Shown one piece after another: positions 14,474-24,700 of a stretch of DNA of 34,055 nucleotides. A program made the position numbers and the translations under genes. The stretch comes from DASXMX01 sp036794395 (GTDB lineage: Bacteria > Planctomycetota > Phycisphaerae > Tepidisphaerales > Tepidisphaeraceae): the NCBI GenBank assembly GCA_036794395.1, contig DAIRGS010000041.1:1-34055 (forward strand), in the 5' to 3' direction. Numbering within the stretch: position 1 is the first letter of the stretch; the number at the start of each line of letters is the position of its first letter. Below the pieces are notes generated by a model, which was given only the letters and a program-made list of their open reading frames with translations, ran no database searches and was not told the DNA's origin.

Positions 14474-15760
14474 TCAAGTACGCGCCGCGACGGCCGCCAA
14501 AGTTTGCGGGATGACTGTCAGTTGAAGCTTCTGGCGTGGTGAGAGCTTTTGATCGACCAGTTCATACACCTGGTCGACGGTGATCATTCGCATGCACACG
14601 TTGTCATTGCACGGCGAAAACCGGTGGTTGAACGGGTTTACGCATGGACTGCACGCAATGTCTGCCCGAAGCACGTTCGTATTCGGTCCGAGCGGCCCAA
14701 AGACAGCCGGCGTTTCAGGGCCAAACAGCACAATCGACGTGATGTTTGTCATCGAAGAGAAATGCCCCGGCCCGCTATCATTGGTCACCAGCACATCGGC
14801 AAATGTGTACAGCACGATCAGTTCCCGTAGCGTCGTATGACCCGCCAGGCTGATCGCCGCCGGCCCAATCTCGCGGGCGATCGCTTCCGCGGCGGCAGCT
14901 TCGTCCGGCGCACCGGTGATAGCGATCGTAGCACTCGGATGCTCGCTGAGAATCCGACGCCCAAGTTCAACGAAGTTTTCAGTTGCCCATCGCCGTAACG
15001 GCAGCAAGTCGCTCGCGTTTGGATTTAACAGCACTAGCGGGCCGGTAACCTCCCGAGCGGCTACCCGATTGAGTATCCCATGCACGCGCTGCGTTTCAGG
15101 TTCCAACGGCTGAAATGATGGTGCGGTGAAATCAATTGCCGGCACCTTCACTTTCATCAACGGCACCTGATCGGGATTGGCGTCGAGCGCCTCCACGAGC
15201 AGGTAATACGCCGCCGCCGTGTGCAGGAAAGGATTGTATTGCACCCGATGCGTCATGAGGTCGCCGCGGTAGGGGCCCTCGCTGTTGAACCGATGCAGCC
15301 CCACGCGTCGCCGCGCGCCGGTCAGAAATGCGAGGATCGCAGACGCCCTCGAGAAAAATTCCATATCGACCGTCGCATCAATGCCCAGCCGTCTGGCACG
15401 CAGCGCCGTGCGAAGCAAATCCCACATCAGGACGACCGGGCGCTTGGTTCGAACCACCAGCACGTTCTGCGGCGGAACGAGATTCAACAGATCGAGAATG
15501 AACCGATTGTCCTGAAAGACCCAGAAGTAAACGTTCTCTCTCCCCACCTTCTCAACCGCCCGTTCAATTGCGCGATACGCCAGAACCGTCGCCCCCTGTT
15601 CAATCATTTTGATAAGAAGAATCTTGCGCGGCGTTTCGACCGTCCGCTGGGTCGGACTGATGAACTCAACCGCGCGGCGCAGCACTGTGAGCGCAAAGCA
15701 GCCTGGTGTGCCAAGCCATGAATCCAGTCTTCGCACCGCATGTGGGTTCAAGAAAATCAC
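14474..15760 (-). CDS. Glycosyltransferase family 9 (heptosyltransferase-like)
   Basis: The 428-residue protein has the two-lobe GT-B layout of ADP-heptose:LPS heptosyltransferases. KILLIKMIEQGATVLAYRA stands near the N-terminus, IDATVDMEFFSRASAILAFL in the first lobe, and LVLLNPNASDLLPLRRWATE opens the second lobe. The donor-site motif LVTNDSGPGHFSSM is followed by VLFGPETP. A late Cys-rich stretch (CSPCVNPFNHRFSPCNDNVC) is often seen in planctomycete and proteobacterial members of the family. It likely adds a sugar to a lipid-linked or envelope glycan at the inner membrane. The GTG start overlaps the stop of the upstream GT39 gene by four bases (GTGA), so translation is probably coupled. 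Confidence 0.88.
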   Translation of the reverse strand: MIFLNPHAVRRLDSWLGTPGCFALTVLRRAVEFISPTQRTVETPRKILLIKMIEQGATVLAYRAIERAVEKVGRENVYFWVFQDNRFILDLLNLVPPQNVLVVRTKRPVVLMWDLLRTALRARRLGIDATVDMEFFSRASAILAFLTGARRRVGLHRFNSEGPYRGDLMTHRVQYNPFLHTAAAYYLLVEALDANPDQVPLMKVKVPAIDFTAPSFQPLEPETQRVHGILNRVAAREVTGPLVLLNPNASDLLPLRRWATENFVELGRRILSEHPSATIAITGAPDEAAAAEAIAREIGPAAISLAGHTTLRELIVLYTFADVLVTNDSGPGHFSSMTNITSIVLFGPETPAVFGPLGPNTNVLRADIACSPCVNPFNHRFSPCNDNVCMRMITVDQVYELVDQKLSPRQKLQLTVIPQTLAAVAART

Positions 15761-17310
15761 CTCTGAGGCCGAATCAGCACATACGTTCGAAGGACTGCCT
15801 GATTCCGGCCCGTGAAAAACATCAGGTCAGTGCGCGATTGCTCGATCAATCCGTACTTCTCCGTGAATTGATCAACGTGGCCCCCAATCCAGAAAACGCC
15901 AGGAATCTTCGCGAAATCAGGTTGGTCGTCAAAATAATCATACGCCGTCGGGCGCGATCCAATGCCCACACACCAAACCTCAGGCTGGCCCGGCATGTAA
16001 AATGCCGCCTCGGCCGCGTCTTCATGGCGATTCGCCATGATCGGCAGCGCGCTGACTTCTGCTATCCGTCCCAACGCCTTTCCTCTTTCGCGCCATACCA
16101 CCGCTTCGCGAAAAATATGAGGAACGCGGTAGGGCAGCCGAACCAACCGCTCCGTAACCTTCGGAACCATCAAAACGTGCAATACCACTAAAACCGCAAA
16201 CGACAACACGACGCCCATCCGAACCGCGCCCACACGACGCCCCGCCCAATTTTCCGTCAACCATCGGCCAATCAACAAGCTAATCGGAAAATACGAAAAC
16301 GCCGGCCAATTGGCTTCGCTGTGATGCGACTTCAAATGCATGGCGCCAAAAAAAACCAATGGCAGCGTACCACTCCACAGCAACACTCGATCTACATCTC
16401 CCAGCGCACGGTAGCGCCTCCAATATACCGCCAGTACAAAAAGCGCGATGCCAAAAAGTACCGGCGTAAATGCGCCCGCCTGACCACCGGCATAAATCCC
16501 CAGATCCGTCCAGAACTGCCCAAACCATCCGACAGTCGAAATCGCTAACTCCGTCCCGGCTTCACTCTCGGTTCCATGACGAAGCTGATATGCAAACGAC
16601 GCCCATTGATGCCTCGCGTTCCACCAAATCACGGGCGAGAAAATGATTACCGCCACAGCGCCCGCCAGATAGATCCAGGGCCGCCGGAAATGGGTTCGCC
16701 CCGACGAAGATGTCATCATCGCCAAAACGACCGCGCCCGGCAGCAAAACTGCGGTGTACTTCGATAAGAGTGACAATCCGGTGAAAACGCCGAACAACAC
16801 CCATCGTTTCGGCACCGTCGATGGATCCCCCTCAGCAATCCGAATCGCAACGGCCAGCGCGCAGATGCAAAAAAACACCATGGGCGTATCTGGAGTGACG
16901 ATCAGCCCAATTCCTGCCAGCAGCGGACTCGTCAGCCAGATAAGTCCCACCCACAATGTCGCGCGGTCATCTTTGAGTATCCTTTTGGCAATTCCCAGCA
17001 TGACCGCGATGGTCGCCGCCGCCAGAATCACCGCGCCAATGCGTACGCCAAGCTCGTTGTGTCCCAGCAAATAAGTGCCAGCACGAATCAGATATGCCAC
17101 CATGGGCGGATGGTCGAAGTAGCTCGCCGCCAGATGGCGCGACCAGACCCAATAAGTTGCCTCATCGGGCAGCAACTGGACCATCGCCGCGTAAACCAGC
17201 CGAATCCCCACAAACATCAACAGCATCGTCCGCGTCAGTCTTTGCGTGTCCTGCGCCTGATCCACATCCGCCCCAGTATTCAAATGAAGTTGCATCATTT
17301 CCCGTACCAC
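15757..17310 (-). CDS. GT39 family membrane glycosyltransferase (ArnT/PMT-like)
   Basis: This 517-residue integral membrane protein has about eleven to thirteen hydrophobic helices. The first periplasmic loop carries LLPDEATYWVWSRHLAASYFDHPP, with the acidic catalytic pair and downstream His-Pro-Pro typical of the ArnT/PMT superfamily. The enzymes move sugars from polyprenyl-phosphate donors to lipids or proteins on the outer face of the inner membrane. A soluble C-terminal domain follows the last helix. The GTG at 17310 or the ATGs at 17298/17295 could be the start; SD signals are weak. Its stop overlaps the start of the GT9 gene, so the two form an operon. Confidence 0.88.
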   Translation of the reverse strand: MVREMMQLHLNTGADVDQAQDTQRLTRTMLLMFVGIRLVYAAMVQLLPDEATYWVWSRHLAASYFDHPPMVAYLIRAGTYLLGHNELGVRIGAVILAAATIAVMLGIAKRILKDDRATLWVGLIWLTSPLLAGIGLIVTPDTPMVFFCICALAVAIRIAEGDPSTVPKRWVLFGVFTGLSLLSKYTAVLLPGAVVLAMMTSSSGRTHFRRPWIYLAGAVAVIIFSPVIWWNARHQWASFAYQLRHGTESEAGTELAISTVGWFGQFWTDLGIYAGGQAGAFTPVLFGIALFVLAVYWRRYRALGDVDRVLLWSGTLPLVFFGAMHLKSHHSEANWPAFSYFPISLLIGRWLTENWAGRRVGAVRMGVVLSFAVLVVLHVLMVPKVTERLVRLPYRVPHIFREAVVWRERGKALGRIAEVSALPIMANRHEDAAEAAFYMPGQPEVWCVGIGSRPTAYDYFDDQPDFAKIPGVFWIGGHVDQFTEKYGLIEQSRTDLMFFTGRNQAVLRTYVLIRPQR

Positions 17311-17569
17311 ATGTGAGTGGGTGGGGAAGTGTAGCTATCCACGGCCAGAAGTCTTGCCCAGCAGGCTCCGCCTAAATCCCCCAGTCGGTTGAATCTTGCT
17401 ATGCGCTCGTGTACAACCGGTTGTGCTGTCAGGGAACCAGTTGGCCGCGATATTTGCATTGAACGGATTCGGCATCGGCCACCGGGGTTTCCGCCAGAGG
17501 ACGGGTTGCGCGGATCACCTCGGTACAGCCCCGCGCCAGGCACCTGCCCGGCACTAGCTCAGGGTAGAC
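17311..17569. promoter_or_regulatory. Divergent intergenic region with palindrome ACAACCGGTTGT
   Basis: This 259-base region separates the divergent GT39 and DUF502 genes and so should hold both promoters. It contains a perfect 12-base palindrome, ACAACCGGTTGT, at 17413-17424. I see no strong -35/-10 pair, tRNA or other gene. The palindrome could be an operator but may be chance. Confidence 0.3.
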
Positions 17570-18406
17570 GTGGACCCAACCCAGATAAATCCCCCTAAAC
17601 CCCGCAGAGCGAGTTTCGCCGAGGATTTTCGCAGGTTCTTCGTTCGCGGAATGGCCGCTCTCCTTCCCACCCTGATTACCCTCTGGTTACTGGTGAAGCT
17701 CTGGGAATTTCTTTGGGAAGCCTTGGGGAGGCATATTATTTATGTGATTCGGTTGATCTGGGCGCGTCTGTCGCAGTGGGGCGTGGTATCGGATGAACCC
17801 AACGGCTATATCTACCGGCGGTTGCCGCGAGAGTCGTTCGGGGTGCAGGTGTGCGGCGTTGTGCTGGCGATTATCCTTGTCTATGTCGTCGGAGTGTTGG
17901 TCGGTAACTTCATCGGCCGGCAGTTCTGGCGGCTTGGCGAACTGGCCGCGATGCGCGTACCACTGGTGCGCGCCATTTATCCGGCGGTAAAGCAGATCAC
18001 CGACCTGTTTTTGGCCGACAAAAGCGGCCAATTTAAAGGCAGCCGAGTCGTCGCGGTGCAGCACCGGGCCCAGGAGGTCTGGACGATTGGATTGGTAACA
18101 GGCCCGGGATTGCGGGCTTTAAGCGACATTACGGGCGATGAGAACGTCTCGGTGTTCGTCCCCTCGACGCCTACCGCGTTCAGTGGCTACGTCGTACTTG
18201 TTCCGCGTCAGTCGGTTGTCGAACTCCCAATTTCCGTCGAAGATGCGATGCGGCTCCTGGTCAGCGGTGGCGTGCTCGCCCCGACTGCAAAACCAAAACT
18301 CCCGGCCGGGCTGGCCCAAAAAGATTTGCCGACGGTCCTTGAGGACAAACACCTTACGCGGAAGGAAACCTCGGCCGAGTCGGCGGCCTCGGCGCAGCAG
18401 GTTTAA
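17570..18406 (+). CDS. DUF502 family membrane protein
   Basis: The 278-residue protein has two hydrophobic segments, at about residues 28-50 and 95-117. The conserved DUF502 core includes RGMAALLPTLITLWLLVKLW, GVLVGNFIGRQFWRLGE, VPLVRAIYPAVKQITDLF and FVPSTPTAFSGYVVLVPR. DUF502 members are inner-membrane proteins of unknown biochemical role, sometimes linked to envelope or trafficking functions. The start is GTG at 17570 with AGGG a few bases upstream. The C-terminal 40 residues are a charged extension. It is the first gene of a same-strand run into hpf and the PTS genes. Confidence 0.88.
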   Translation: MDPTQINPPKPRRASFAEDFRRFFVRGMAALLPTLITLWLLVKLWEFLWEALGRHIIYVIRLIWARLSQWGVVSDEPNGYIYRRLPRESFGVQVCGVVLAIILVYVVGVLVGNFIGRQFWRLGELAAMRVPLVRAIYPAVKQITDLFLADKSGQFKGSRVVAVQHRAQEVWTIGLVTGPGLRALSDITGDENVSVFVPSTPTAFSGYVVLVPRQSVVELPISVEDAMRLLVSGGVLAPTAKPKLPAGLAQKDLPTVLEDKHLTRKETSAESAASAQQV

Positions 18407-18492
18407 GTTGTTTATCAGCGTCCCTAAGACTCGGCGCTTTGGCTACAATCGATCGCGGCGGCCCGAGAGGGCGCTTGCGAAAGGAGAAACGA

Positions 18493-18825
18493 GTGACAGT
18501 TACCGTAATCGGCAGGCATATGGACGTGACCGAGGCCCTTAAGTCGTATGCCGAGCAGAAAGCCAGTAAGCTTTCCAAGTACTACGATTTGATTCAGGAG
18601 ATCGAAGTCATCCTGGATAACACCAAGGGCGAGCCACGCGTCGAAATGATCGTCAATGCCGAGCACCGAAATACTTTTGTCGCGCATCACGAAGTTGGCG
18701 ACGCCTACGCGTGTATCGATGGATGCTCGCACAAGCTGGAACGTCAGATTACCGAACACAAAAAGAAGTTTCGCAACCGCAAGCACCCTCAGGATGACAC
18801 TCCAAAAAACGTGCATCGGAGCTGA
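18493..18825 (+). CDS. hpf: Ribosome hibernation promoting factor (short HPF/RaiA family)
   Basis: The 110-residue protein matches the short HPF/YfiA family: TVTVIGRHMDVTEALKSYAEQKASKL, then VEMIVNAEHRNTFVAHHEVGDAYACIDGC, and a basic tail (KKKFRNRKH). Such proteins bind the 30S decoding centre and inactivate ribosomes in stationary phase or starvation. It lacks the C-terminal dimerisation domain of long HPF. The frame opens earlier at 18439, but the GTG at 18493 has AAGGAG 6 bases upstream and begins the conserved domain. In many bacteria hpf sits beside rpoN and PTS-Ntr genes; here it precedes ptsN-like, ptsH and ptsI. Confidence 0.93.
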   Translation: MTVTVIGRHMDVTEALKSYAEQKASKLSKYYDLIQEIEVILDNTKGEPRVEMIVNAEHRNTFVAHHEVGDAYACIDGCSHKLERQITEHKKKFRNRKHPQDDTPKNVHRS

Positions 18826-18875
18826 GGTCAGGCTGACGGGGAAAACAGGGATTTGATCGAAGGATTTTAGCGAAA

Positions 18876-19346
18876 ATGAAGCTTAGAGAATTCATCGTAG
18901 CCGAGGCGATCACGCCCGAACTGGCTGCAACAGACCGCGATGGCGCTGTACGAGAGCTTGTCGCGGCCTTGGCGCGTGCGGGCGCTTTGCCTGAAGACGC
19001 AGTCGAAGAAGTGGTCGCCGCCGTCATCAAACGCGAGCAAAACGGGTCGACCGGCTTCGGCAAGGGCGTCGCCGTGCCACACGTGAAGCATTCCAAGGTC
19101 AAACGGATGGCCGGCACCATCGGACGCAGTGCCGGAGGCATCGATTTCGCCGCGCTGGATCACCAGCCCGTCTATTCGATCTTTCTGCTTCTGTCACCCG
19201 AAAATCAGCCCCAGCAGCACCTCCAGGCCATGAACATCGTGTTCAGCAACCTGCAAAAGGACATGTTTCGCCGGTACCTTCGACAATCCGAAACGCGCGA
19301 AGGAATCGTGGATCTTCTGGACGAAGCCGATCAGGGCGCCAAGTGA
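18876..19346 (+). CDS. PTS EIIA domain protein (PtsN/fructose type)
   Basis: This 156-residue stand-alone EIIA domain belongs to the PTS type-2 (fructose/mannitol/Ntr) family. The phospho-accepting histidine is His69 in GKGVAVPHVKH. Other signatures are GSTGFGKG and the C-terminal LLSPENQPQQHLQ stretch. It would receive phosphate from HPr encoded downstream. With no IIB or IIC permease nearby, a regulatory PtsN-like role is more likely than sugar uptake. The start ATG has AAGGA 11 bases upstream. It lies 50 bases after hpf. Confidence 0.92.
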   Translation: MKLREFIVAEAITPELAATDRDGAVRELVAALARAGALPEDAVEEVVAAVIKREQNGSTGFGKGVAVPHVKHSKVKRMAGTIGRSAGGIDFAALDHQPVYSIFLLLSPENQPQQHLQAMNIVFSNLQKDMFRRYLRQSETREGIVDLLDEADQGAK

Positions 19347-19394
19347 ACAATTGATCAAGGTGCCTGATACTGTTCGCTGAGCCGAGAACGAATC

Positions 19395-19422
19395 ACTCGG
19401 CATGCGGCATTCAGCACTCAGC
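19395..19422. repeat. Heptamer repeats AYKCRGC between ptsN-like gene and ptsH
   Basis: Four heptamers run without gap: ACTCGGC, ATGCGGC, ATTCAGC and ACTCAGC, ending 12 bases before ptsH. They resemble intergenic heptamer repeats known in some bacteria, such as the short tandemly repeated sequences of cyanobacteria. Partial complement GCTGAGCCGAG at about 19377-19387 could fold against them. Confidence 0.6.
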
Positions 19423-19434
19423 AGCGAATAGATA

Positions 19435-19713
19435 ATGATGGCAACCAAGGAAGTTGTAGTAAGCAACGAGCGCGGCCTGCACGCCCGCCCGGCCATGCAG
19501 TTCGTGGACCTTGCAAACGCGTTTGCATCGCAAGTCACGGTGTTCAAGGATGGTCCCGAGCCCATTGAGGTCGACGGGAAAAGTGTGATGCAGATGATCA
19601 CACTTGAGGCTACTCAGGGCACGGTCCTCCGTGTAAAGGCTGAAGGCGACGACGCCCAGACCGCAATCGATAAGTTGGCCGAGTTGTTCGAAAGCAAGTT
19701 CGGCGAAGAATAG
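19435..19713 (+). CDS. ptsH: Phosphocarrier protein HPr
   Basis: This 92-residue HPr carries the phosphorylated His16 in ERGLHARPAMQFV. A serine at residue 50, in VDGKSVMQMITLEA, corresponds to Ser46 of Bacillus HPr, the target of HPr kinase/phosphorylase; this suggests possible kinase control, though no hprK is in the window. It accepts phosphate from enzyme I (next gene) and passes it to EIIA (previous gene). Two ATGs (19435, 19438) compete as the start, and no SD is seen. Simple repeats flank it on both sides. Confidence 0.96.
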   Translation: MMATKEVVVSNERGLHARPAMQFVDLANAFASQVTVFKDGPEPIEVDGKSVMQMITLEATQGTVLRVKAEGDDAQTAIDKLAELFESKFGEE

Positions 19714-19726
19714 GAAAAGAAAGTGG

Positions 19727-19836
19727 TCAGTGGTCAGTTGTCAGTGGTTAGTTGTTAGTCGTGAATTCCGTTTCGCACCTCGCATATTCTGGAACGAACA
19801 ACTGACAACTAACCACTGACAACTGACCACGGACAA
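19727..19836. repeat. Heptamer repeats in inverted orientation, 33-bp stem
   Basis: GTYAGTK-type heptamers (GTCAGTG, GTCAGTT, GTCAGTG, GTTAGTT, GTTAGTC) fill the left side at 19728-19760, and their complements fill 19798-19830. The arms 19730-19762 and 19798-19830 pair over 33 positions with one G-U and one mismatch around a 35-base loop. The structure occupies most of the ptsH-ptsI gap and ends 18 bases before ptsI. In RNA it would be very stable and could reduce read-through, protect a 3' end or block ptsI initiation. Confidence 0.85.
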
Positions 19837-19848
19837 CTGCTCACGACG

Positions 19849-21588
19849 ATGGAAATTAAGAAGGGCATCGGTGTCTCCCCGGGCGTAGTGATCTGCACGG
19901 CTATCGTGCTGGACGCCGCGGATTTGCTGATCCCCAAAAGACAGGTCGATGCCAGTCAGATTCCCGCCGAGGTGGATCGGTTTGACCGCGCCGTCAGCGA
20001 CAGCCTTACCGATCTGGCAAAGCTGCGAGAATCAGTAGCCACGCACGCCGGCAAAGAAGTCGCCGGCATCTTCGATTTCCATGTGGGCGTTTTGAAAGAC
20101 AAATCCACGCTCAAGCAGATCGGCGATGAGATTCGTAAGAATCAGACCACTGCCGAATACGCCGTAAGCACGGTAATGCGGCGTTTTTCCAACTCCTTCC
20201 TGGCGATGGCCGATCATTACCTTTCCGAACGCGTTAAAGACATTCACGACATCGAACGCCGACTGCTGCGCAATTTGATCGGCCAAAAGCACGAAGACCT
20301 GCTGCATCTGAAAAATGATGTCGTTGTCATCGCCCATGACCTGCTACCTTCGCAGACGGCCGCGCTTGATCGCTTGCATGTCCGCGGGTTCGCGATCGAC
20401 GTCGGCGGCCGCACGAGCCACACCGCCATCGTTGCCCGCGCCATGGGCATTCCCGCCGTGGTGGGCCTCGGCAATATCACAGGCGAGGTGAGCGGGGGTG
20501 ACACGGTCATCATCGACGGCACCCGCGGCGTCGTAATCGTGAACCCCGATGCCGAGCAGATGGAAGAGCATCGCCAGGCCGGGGTAAAGCTCGAGCAGCT
20601 CGGGACCGAGCTGAAGGGTATCGCCGATCTTCCCGCCCAAACCAAAGACGGGCACGTCGTCAGCCTTCAGGCCAATATCGAATTCCCCGAAGATATCGAC
20701 GACGCGCTCACGCATGGCGCGCAAGGCATCGGCCTCTACCGCACCGAATTCCTGTTCCTCGCCAGCGAAATCGAACCGACCGAGGAAGACCATTATGAAT
20801 CTTATGCCGATGCTCTCCGCCGCCTGAATGGCCGGCCGCTGGTCATCCGCACACTCGATCTTGGGGCCGACAAATACTCCCAGTCCCGCGCCCAGAGCCC
20901 CGAGCGCAATCCGTTCCTCGGCGATCGTTCAATCCGCATGTGCCTCCACGACATCCCCATGTTCAAACGACAGCTCCGCGCCATTATGCGGGCAAGCCTC
21001 CTTGGGGACGTGCGGATCATGTTCCCGATGATCTGCACCATCATGGAGTTGCGACAGGCTAAAATGGTGCTGAACGACGTTATGGAAGAGCTCGAAGATG
21101 AGGGCGTCAGCTTCCGGAAAGACATCCCGATCGGCATGATGGTGGAAGTGCCCGCGGCGGTCATCCAGGCCGATCAATTTGCCAAGGAGGTCAATTTTTT
21201 CTCCATCGGGACCAACGACCTGATCCAGTACACGCTGGCGGTCGATCGCACCAACGAAAAGGTCGCCGGCCTGTTTTGTCCGGCGCATCCGGCGGTTCTT
21301 AAGCTGATTCGCGATACGATCCGCGCGGGTACGCGCAATTCAATCAGTGTCAGCGTCTGTGGTGAAATGGGAGGCGACCCGCTATACACTTTGTTGTTGT
21401 TGGGACTCGGCCTCAATATTTTCAGCATGAACGGGCCTGATATCCCAGAGGTCAAAAAAATTATTCGGTCCACCACGATGGACCACGCCCGGCAAGTTGC
21501 CCGGCGCGTCATGAGCTTTGATAGTGAACGACAGGTGATGCATTTCCTGCGAGAAGAAACACGCAGGATCATCCCAGAGGCATTTTAA
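19849..21588 (+). CDS. ptsI: Phosphoenolpyruvate-protein phosphotransferase (PTS enzyme I)
   Basis: The 579-residue enzyme transfers phosphate from phosphoenolpyruvate to HPr in the cytoplasm. His191 in GGRTSHTAIVARAMGIPAVVG is the phosphorylated residue. The TIM-barrel half shows IGLYRTEFLFL, LDLGADKYSQ, RSIRMCL, NDLIQYTLAVDR and SVCGEMGGDP with the catalytic Cys504. Length is normal for the family, and there is no GAF domain, so it is the standard EI and not the nitrogen-PTS PtsP type. The ATG begins 18 bases after the long stem in the ptsH-ptsI gap, without a clear SD. Confidence 0.97.
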   Translation: MEIKKGIGVSPGVVICTAIVLDAADLLIPKRQVDASQIPAEVDRFDRAVSDSLTDLAKLRESVATHAGKEVAGIFDFHVGVLKDKSTLKQIGDEIRKNQTTAEYAVSTVMRRFSNSFLAMADHYLSERVKDIHDIERRLLRNLIGQKHEDLLHLKNDVVVIAHDLLPSQTAALDRLHVRGFAIDVGGRTSHTAIVARAMGIPAVVGLGNITGEVSGGDTVIIDGTRGVVIVNPDAEQMEEHRQAGVKLEQLGTELKGIADLPAQTKDGHVVSLQANIEFPEDIDDALTHGAQGIGLYRTEFLFLASEIEPTEEDHYESYADALRRLNGRPLVIRTLDLGADKYSQSRAQSPERNPFLGDRSIRMCLHDIPMFKRQLRAIMRASLLGDVRIMFPMICTIMELRQAKMVLNDVMEELEDEGVSFRKDIPIGMMVEVPAAVIQADQFAKEVNFFSIGTNDLIQYTLAVDRTNEKVAGLFCPAHPAVLKLIRDTIRAGTRNSISVSVCGEMGGDPLYTLLLLGLGLNIFSMNGPDIPEVKKIIRSTTMDHARQVARRVMSFDSERQVMHFLREETRRIIPEAF

Positions 21589-21702
21589 AAGGGTACGCAC
21601 TCAGCGGATCGTGGCGGGCATAGAATCTTTCCAGGGTTGAGCGCATTAAACGCTCCCCTCAGTTCTCCCCTCCACTGGCTGCAAGCGGCTTACATACATT
21701 GA

Positions 21703-24700
21703 ATGGCTAAGGATCTACTTATTAACGTCTCCGAGGGGGAGGAATGTCGAATTGCATTGCTGGAAGATGGGCGGCTCCAGGAACTCTACATGGAGCGGAC
21801 CAGTTCCACCTCCCACGTCGGTAACGTCTACAAGGGCCGCGTCACCAACGTCGAGGCGTCCATTCAGGCCGCCTTCGTGGATTTCGGCCTCGGCCGCAAC
21901 GGCTTCCTCCATATCTCCGATCTCATGCCCACCTACTTCGGCCGCCAGGGCGAAGAGATTCATGAGACGGTGGGGCGGAAGATGGCCCGTCGCGATCGCC
22001 CGCCGATCCAGCGTTGTCTCCGCCGCGGCGACGAAATCGTCGTCCAGATCATCAAGGAAGGCATCGGCACCAAAGGCCCGACCCTCACCACGTATCTTTC
22101 TGTTCCTGGAAAAATTTTGGTCATGATGCCTGGCGTCGGCAAGAGCGGCGTCAGCCGCAAAATCGAGGACGAGGTTGAGCGCCGACGTCTTCGCCAGATT
22201 CTCGATGAGCTGGATCCCCCGGAAGATGCCGGCTTCATTATCCGCACCGCCGGCATCGGTGCCGCCAAGGCCGAGATTCAGCGCGATCTGAGCTACCTCA
22301 CGCGTCTATGGACCACCTTCAAGAAAAAACGCGATTCCGGCCCCGGCCCGATGGAGCTTTACACCGAAGGTGATCTCATCACCCGTACGGTGCGTGACGT
22401 CTTCACAAGTGATGTCGATCGTCTCGTGATCGACAACAAGGACGTCGTGAGCCGTGTGAAGGATGTCATTAAGCTCGCCAATCCGCGCACGCGGAATAAA
22501 GTCGAGCTGTATGAAGATCCGATTCCGATGTTCGACAAATTCGGCGTCGAGCGTGAAATCGAGCTGATGTACAGCCGTCACGTTCCACTGCCCAGCGGCG
22601 GTTCGCTGGTCATCGATTCCACCGAAGCCATCGTGGCCATTGACATCAACAGTGGCAAATCCCGCGATTTCAGCGACGCCGAAACCACCGCCTTCAAAAC
22701 CGACATGGAAGCCGCCGACGAAATCTGCCGGCAGCTGAAGCTCCGCGATCTGGGCGGCGTGATCATCTGCGACTTCATCGATCTGCGGTACGAACGCCAC
22801 CGCCGCGAGCTGTGGAATCGTCTCGACCACAACCTCCGCGCCGATCGTGCGAAGACCAAGGTCCTTCCGATGAGCCAGTTCGGCATCGTCGAGATGACCC
22901 GTCAGCGCATGCGCCCCAGCCTTAAGCGCTCTGTCTATTTTGACTGCCCCCACTGCAAGGGTGCCGGACTGGTCAAAACCCCCGAGAGCATGAGCCTTGA
23001 TGTGATGCGCCGCATTCGCATCGCCATCAACGACCAGCGCGTGGCACGGGTCGAACTTGCCGTCTGCAACGACGTCGCGTTTTATCTTCAAAACAAGAAA
23101 CGCCAGCAGCTGGGTGAACTCGAGACCCACTACGAAAAGCGCATCATCATCCGCGCAGACGCGAGCCTCGGTCTTGATGAGATGCGCATCAGTCTCTTCG
23201 ATAATCGCGAGGGAGTCGTCGTGGTTGAGGGCTTGGGAATGCTCGCTCAGCCACCGCACACCACCCAGCTTGGAACCCGGCCATATCAGTCTCAGCCACG
23301 CGGCCGGGGTGGTCGAGGTGGCGGTGGGGGGCGCAGCGACAACGATCGCAAACGAAACGATCAACGTCCTTCGTCAAGGCACGAACCACGCGAAGATGAG
23401 GCGGGCGATGACCGCTTCGATCGCGTCGAAGCTGAAGTCGAGGACCGTGAAGATGGCGAGCCCATTTCCGCGCCGCGCGCGGAACGGGAAGACGACCAGG
23501 TCATCGAGCCTGTCAACGAACACGAACATGACCCTGAGCACGAAGGGGCCGAGGCCGATCACGTTGATGCCGATTCGGCCGAGACCGATCAGGTCGATGC
23601 CGACCGGGCCGAGACCGATCAGGTCGAAGTCGAAGCCAGTCGCGATGATCGCCCGCGCGACGACCGATCCCGTGCCGATCGTCCCAGAGACGATCGACCC
23701 CGGGATGATCGCTCACGAGACAACCGCCAGCGCGATGATCGTCCCAGGGATGATCGTCAACGCGACAATCGGCCACGCGATGATCGACAACGTGATAACC
23801 GGCCAAGAGGAGATCGTCAGTCCGCCGATCGTCCGCGTGACGACCGCGGCGGCCCCCGGCCTGATCAGCGCGGCGGTGGGCGCCCGCAGGGCGGATATCG
23901 CGATATCACCTACGGTCGCGGCAACGACAACCGTCAGGGAAATCAGGGCAATCAGGGGAACCGCGGCGATATTCGTCAAGGCGGCGGGAACCCACCCGAC
24001 AACCGCCAGGGCGCCAATCGACCCGACAACCGCCAGGGCGGTGGTAAGGACCTGGCCCCGGTGAACCGCAACCCAGTGCGAGATCTTCCCGAGGGCGGGC
24101 CCGATCAAGGCTTTGCCGACCAGAATGGCGACAACCAGCAGCAGGAAGGCGGCGGGGGCCGTCGGCGGCGCCGGCGCGGTCGCCGCGGCCGTGGCCGCAA
24201 CCGCGAAGTGCAGGAGGGCCAGCAGAATCCGCAAGCCCAGCACTCCTCTGATGCGGGCGATCGCTCGGGCCTCCCTTCCGATGAGCGCGGGCCCAATGAT
24301 GAAGCCGTTCGCCGGCTCGAAGACACCTTCTCTGAAGAGGATGCCGTTGAAGTGGCCGCGGATCGTGACCGTCAACCCGAGAACCTCGACTCCGGCCGCT
24401 ACGAGCGTGAAGACCGCTCCGGTGAATCGGAATTCCACGATCGCGATCGTGAATCCGAGTTCGAGCGCGAGCCCGATCGCGAGGAAGATCGGCAGGAAGA
24501 TCGCGAAACCGAGCGCGAACCAGAGCCGGAACCCCAGCGCGAGCCTGAGCCAATTCAAGAACCGGTCGCCGAAAAGCCCGCGTCCGAGCCGGCCGAGAAA
24601 ACCAGGCGTCGAAAAGCCGCTCCGGTCGCTAAGCATGCGCCCAAGGCCGCCAAGGCCAAACCAAAGGCCGTCAAGGTTGCCAAACCCGCGAAGCCCGCGG

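Noticed and set aside
23713..24636. Long minus-strand ORF in the RNase E/G tail
   Set aside because: It is a shadow of the low-complexity repeats of the real plus-strand gene and has no recognisable domain or start signal.
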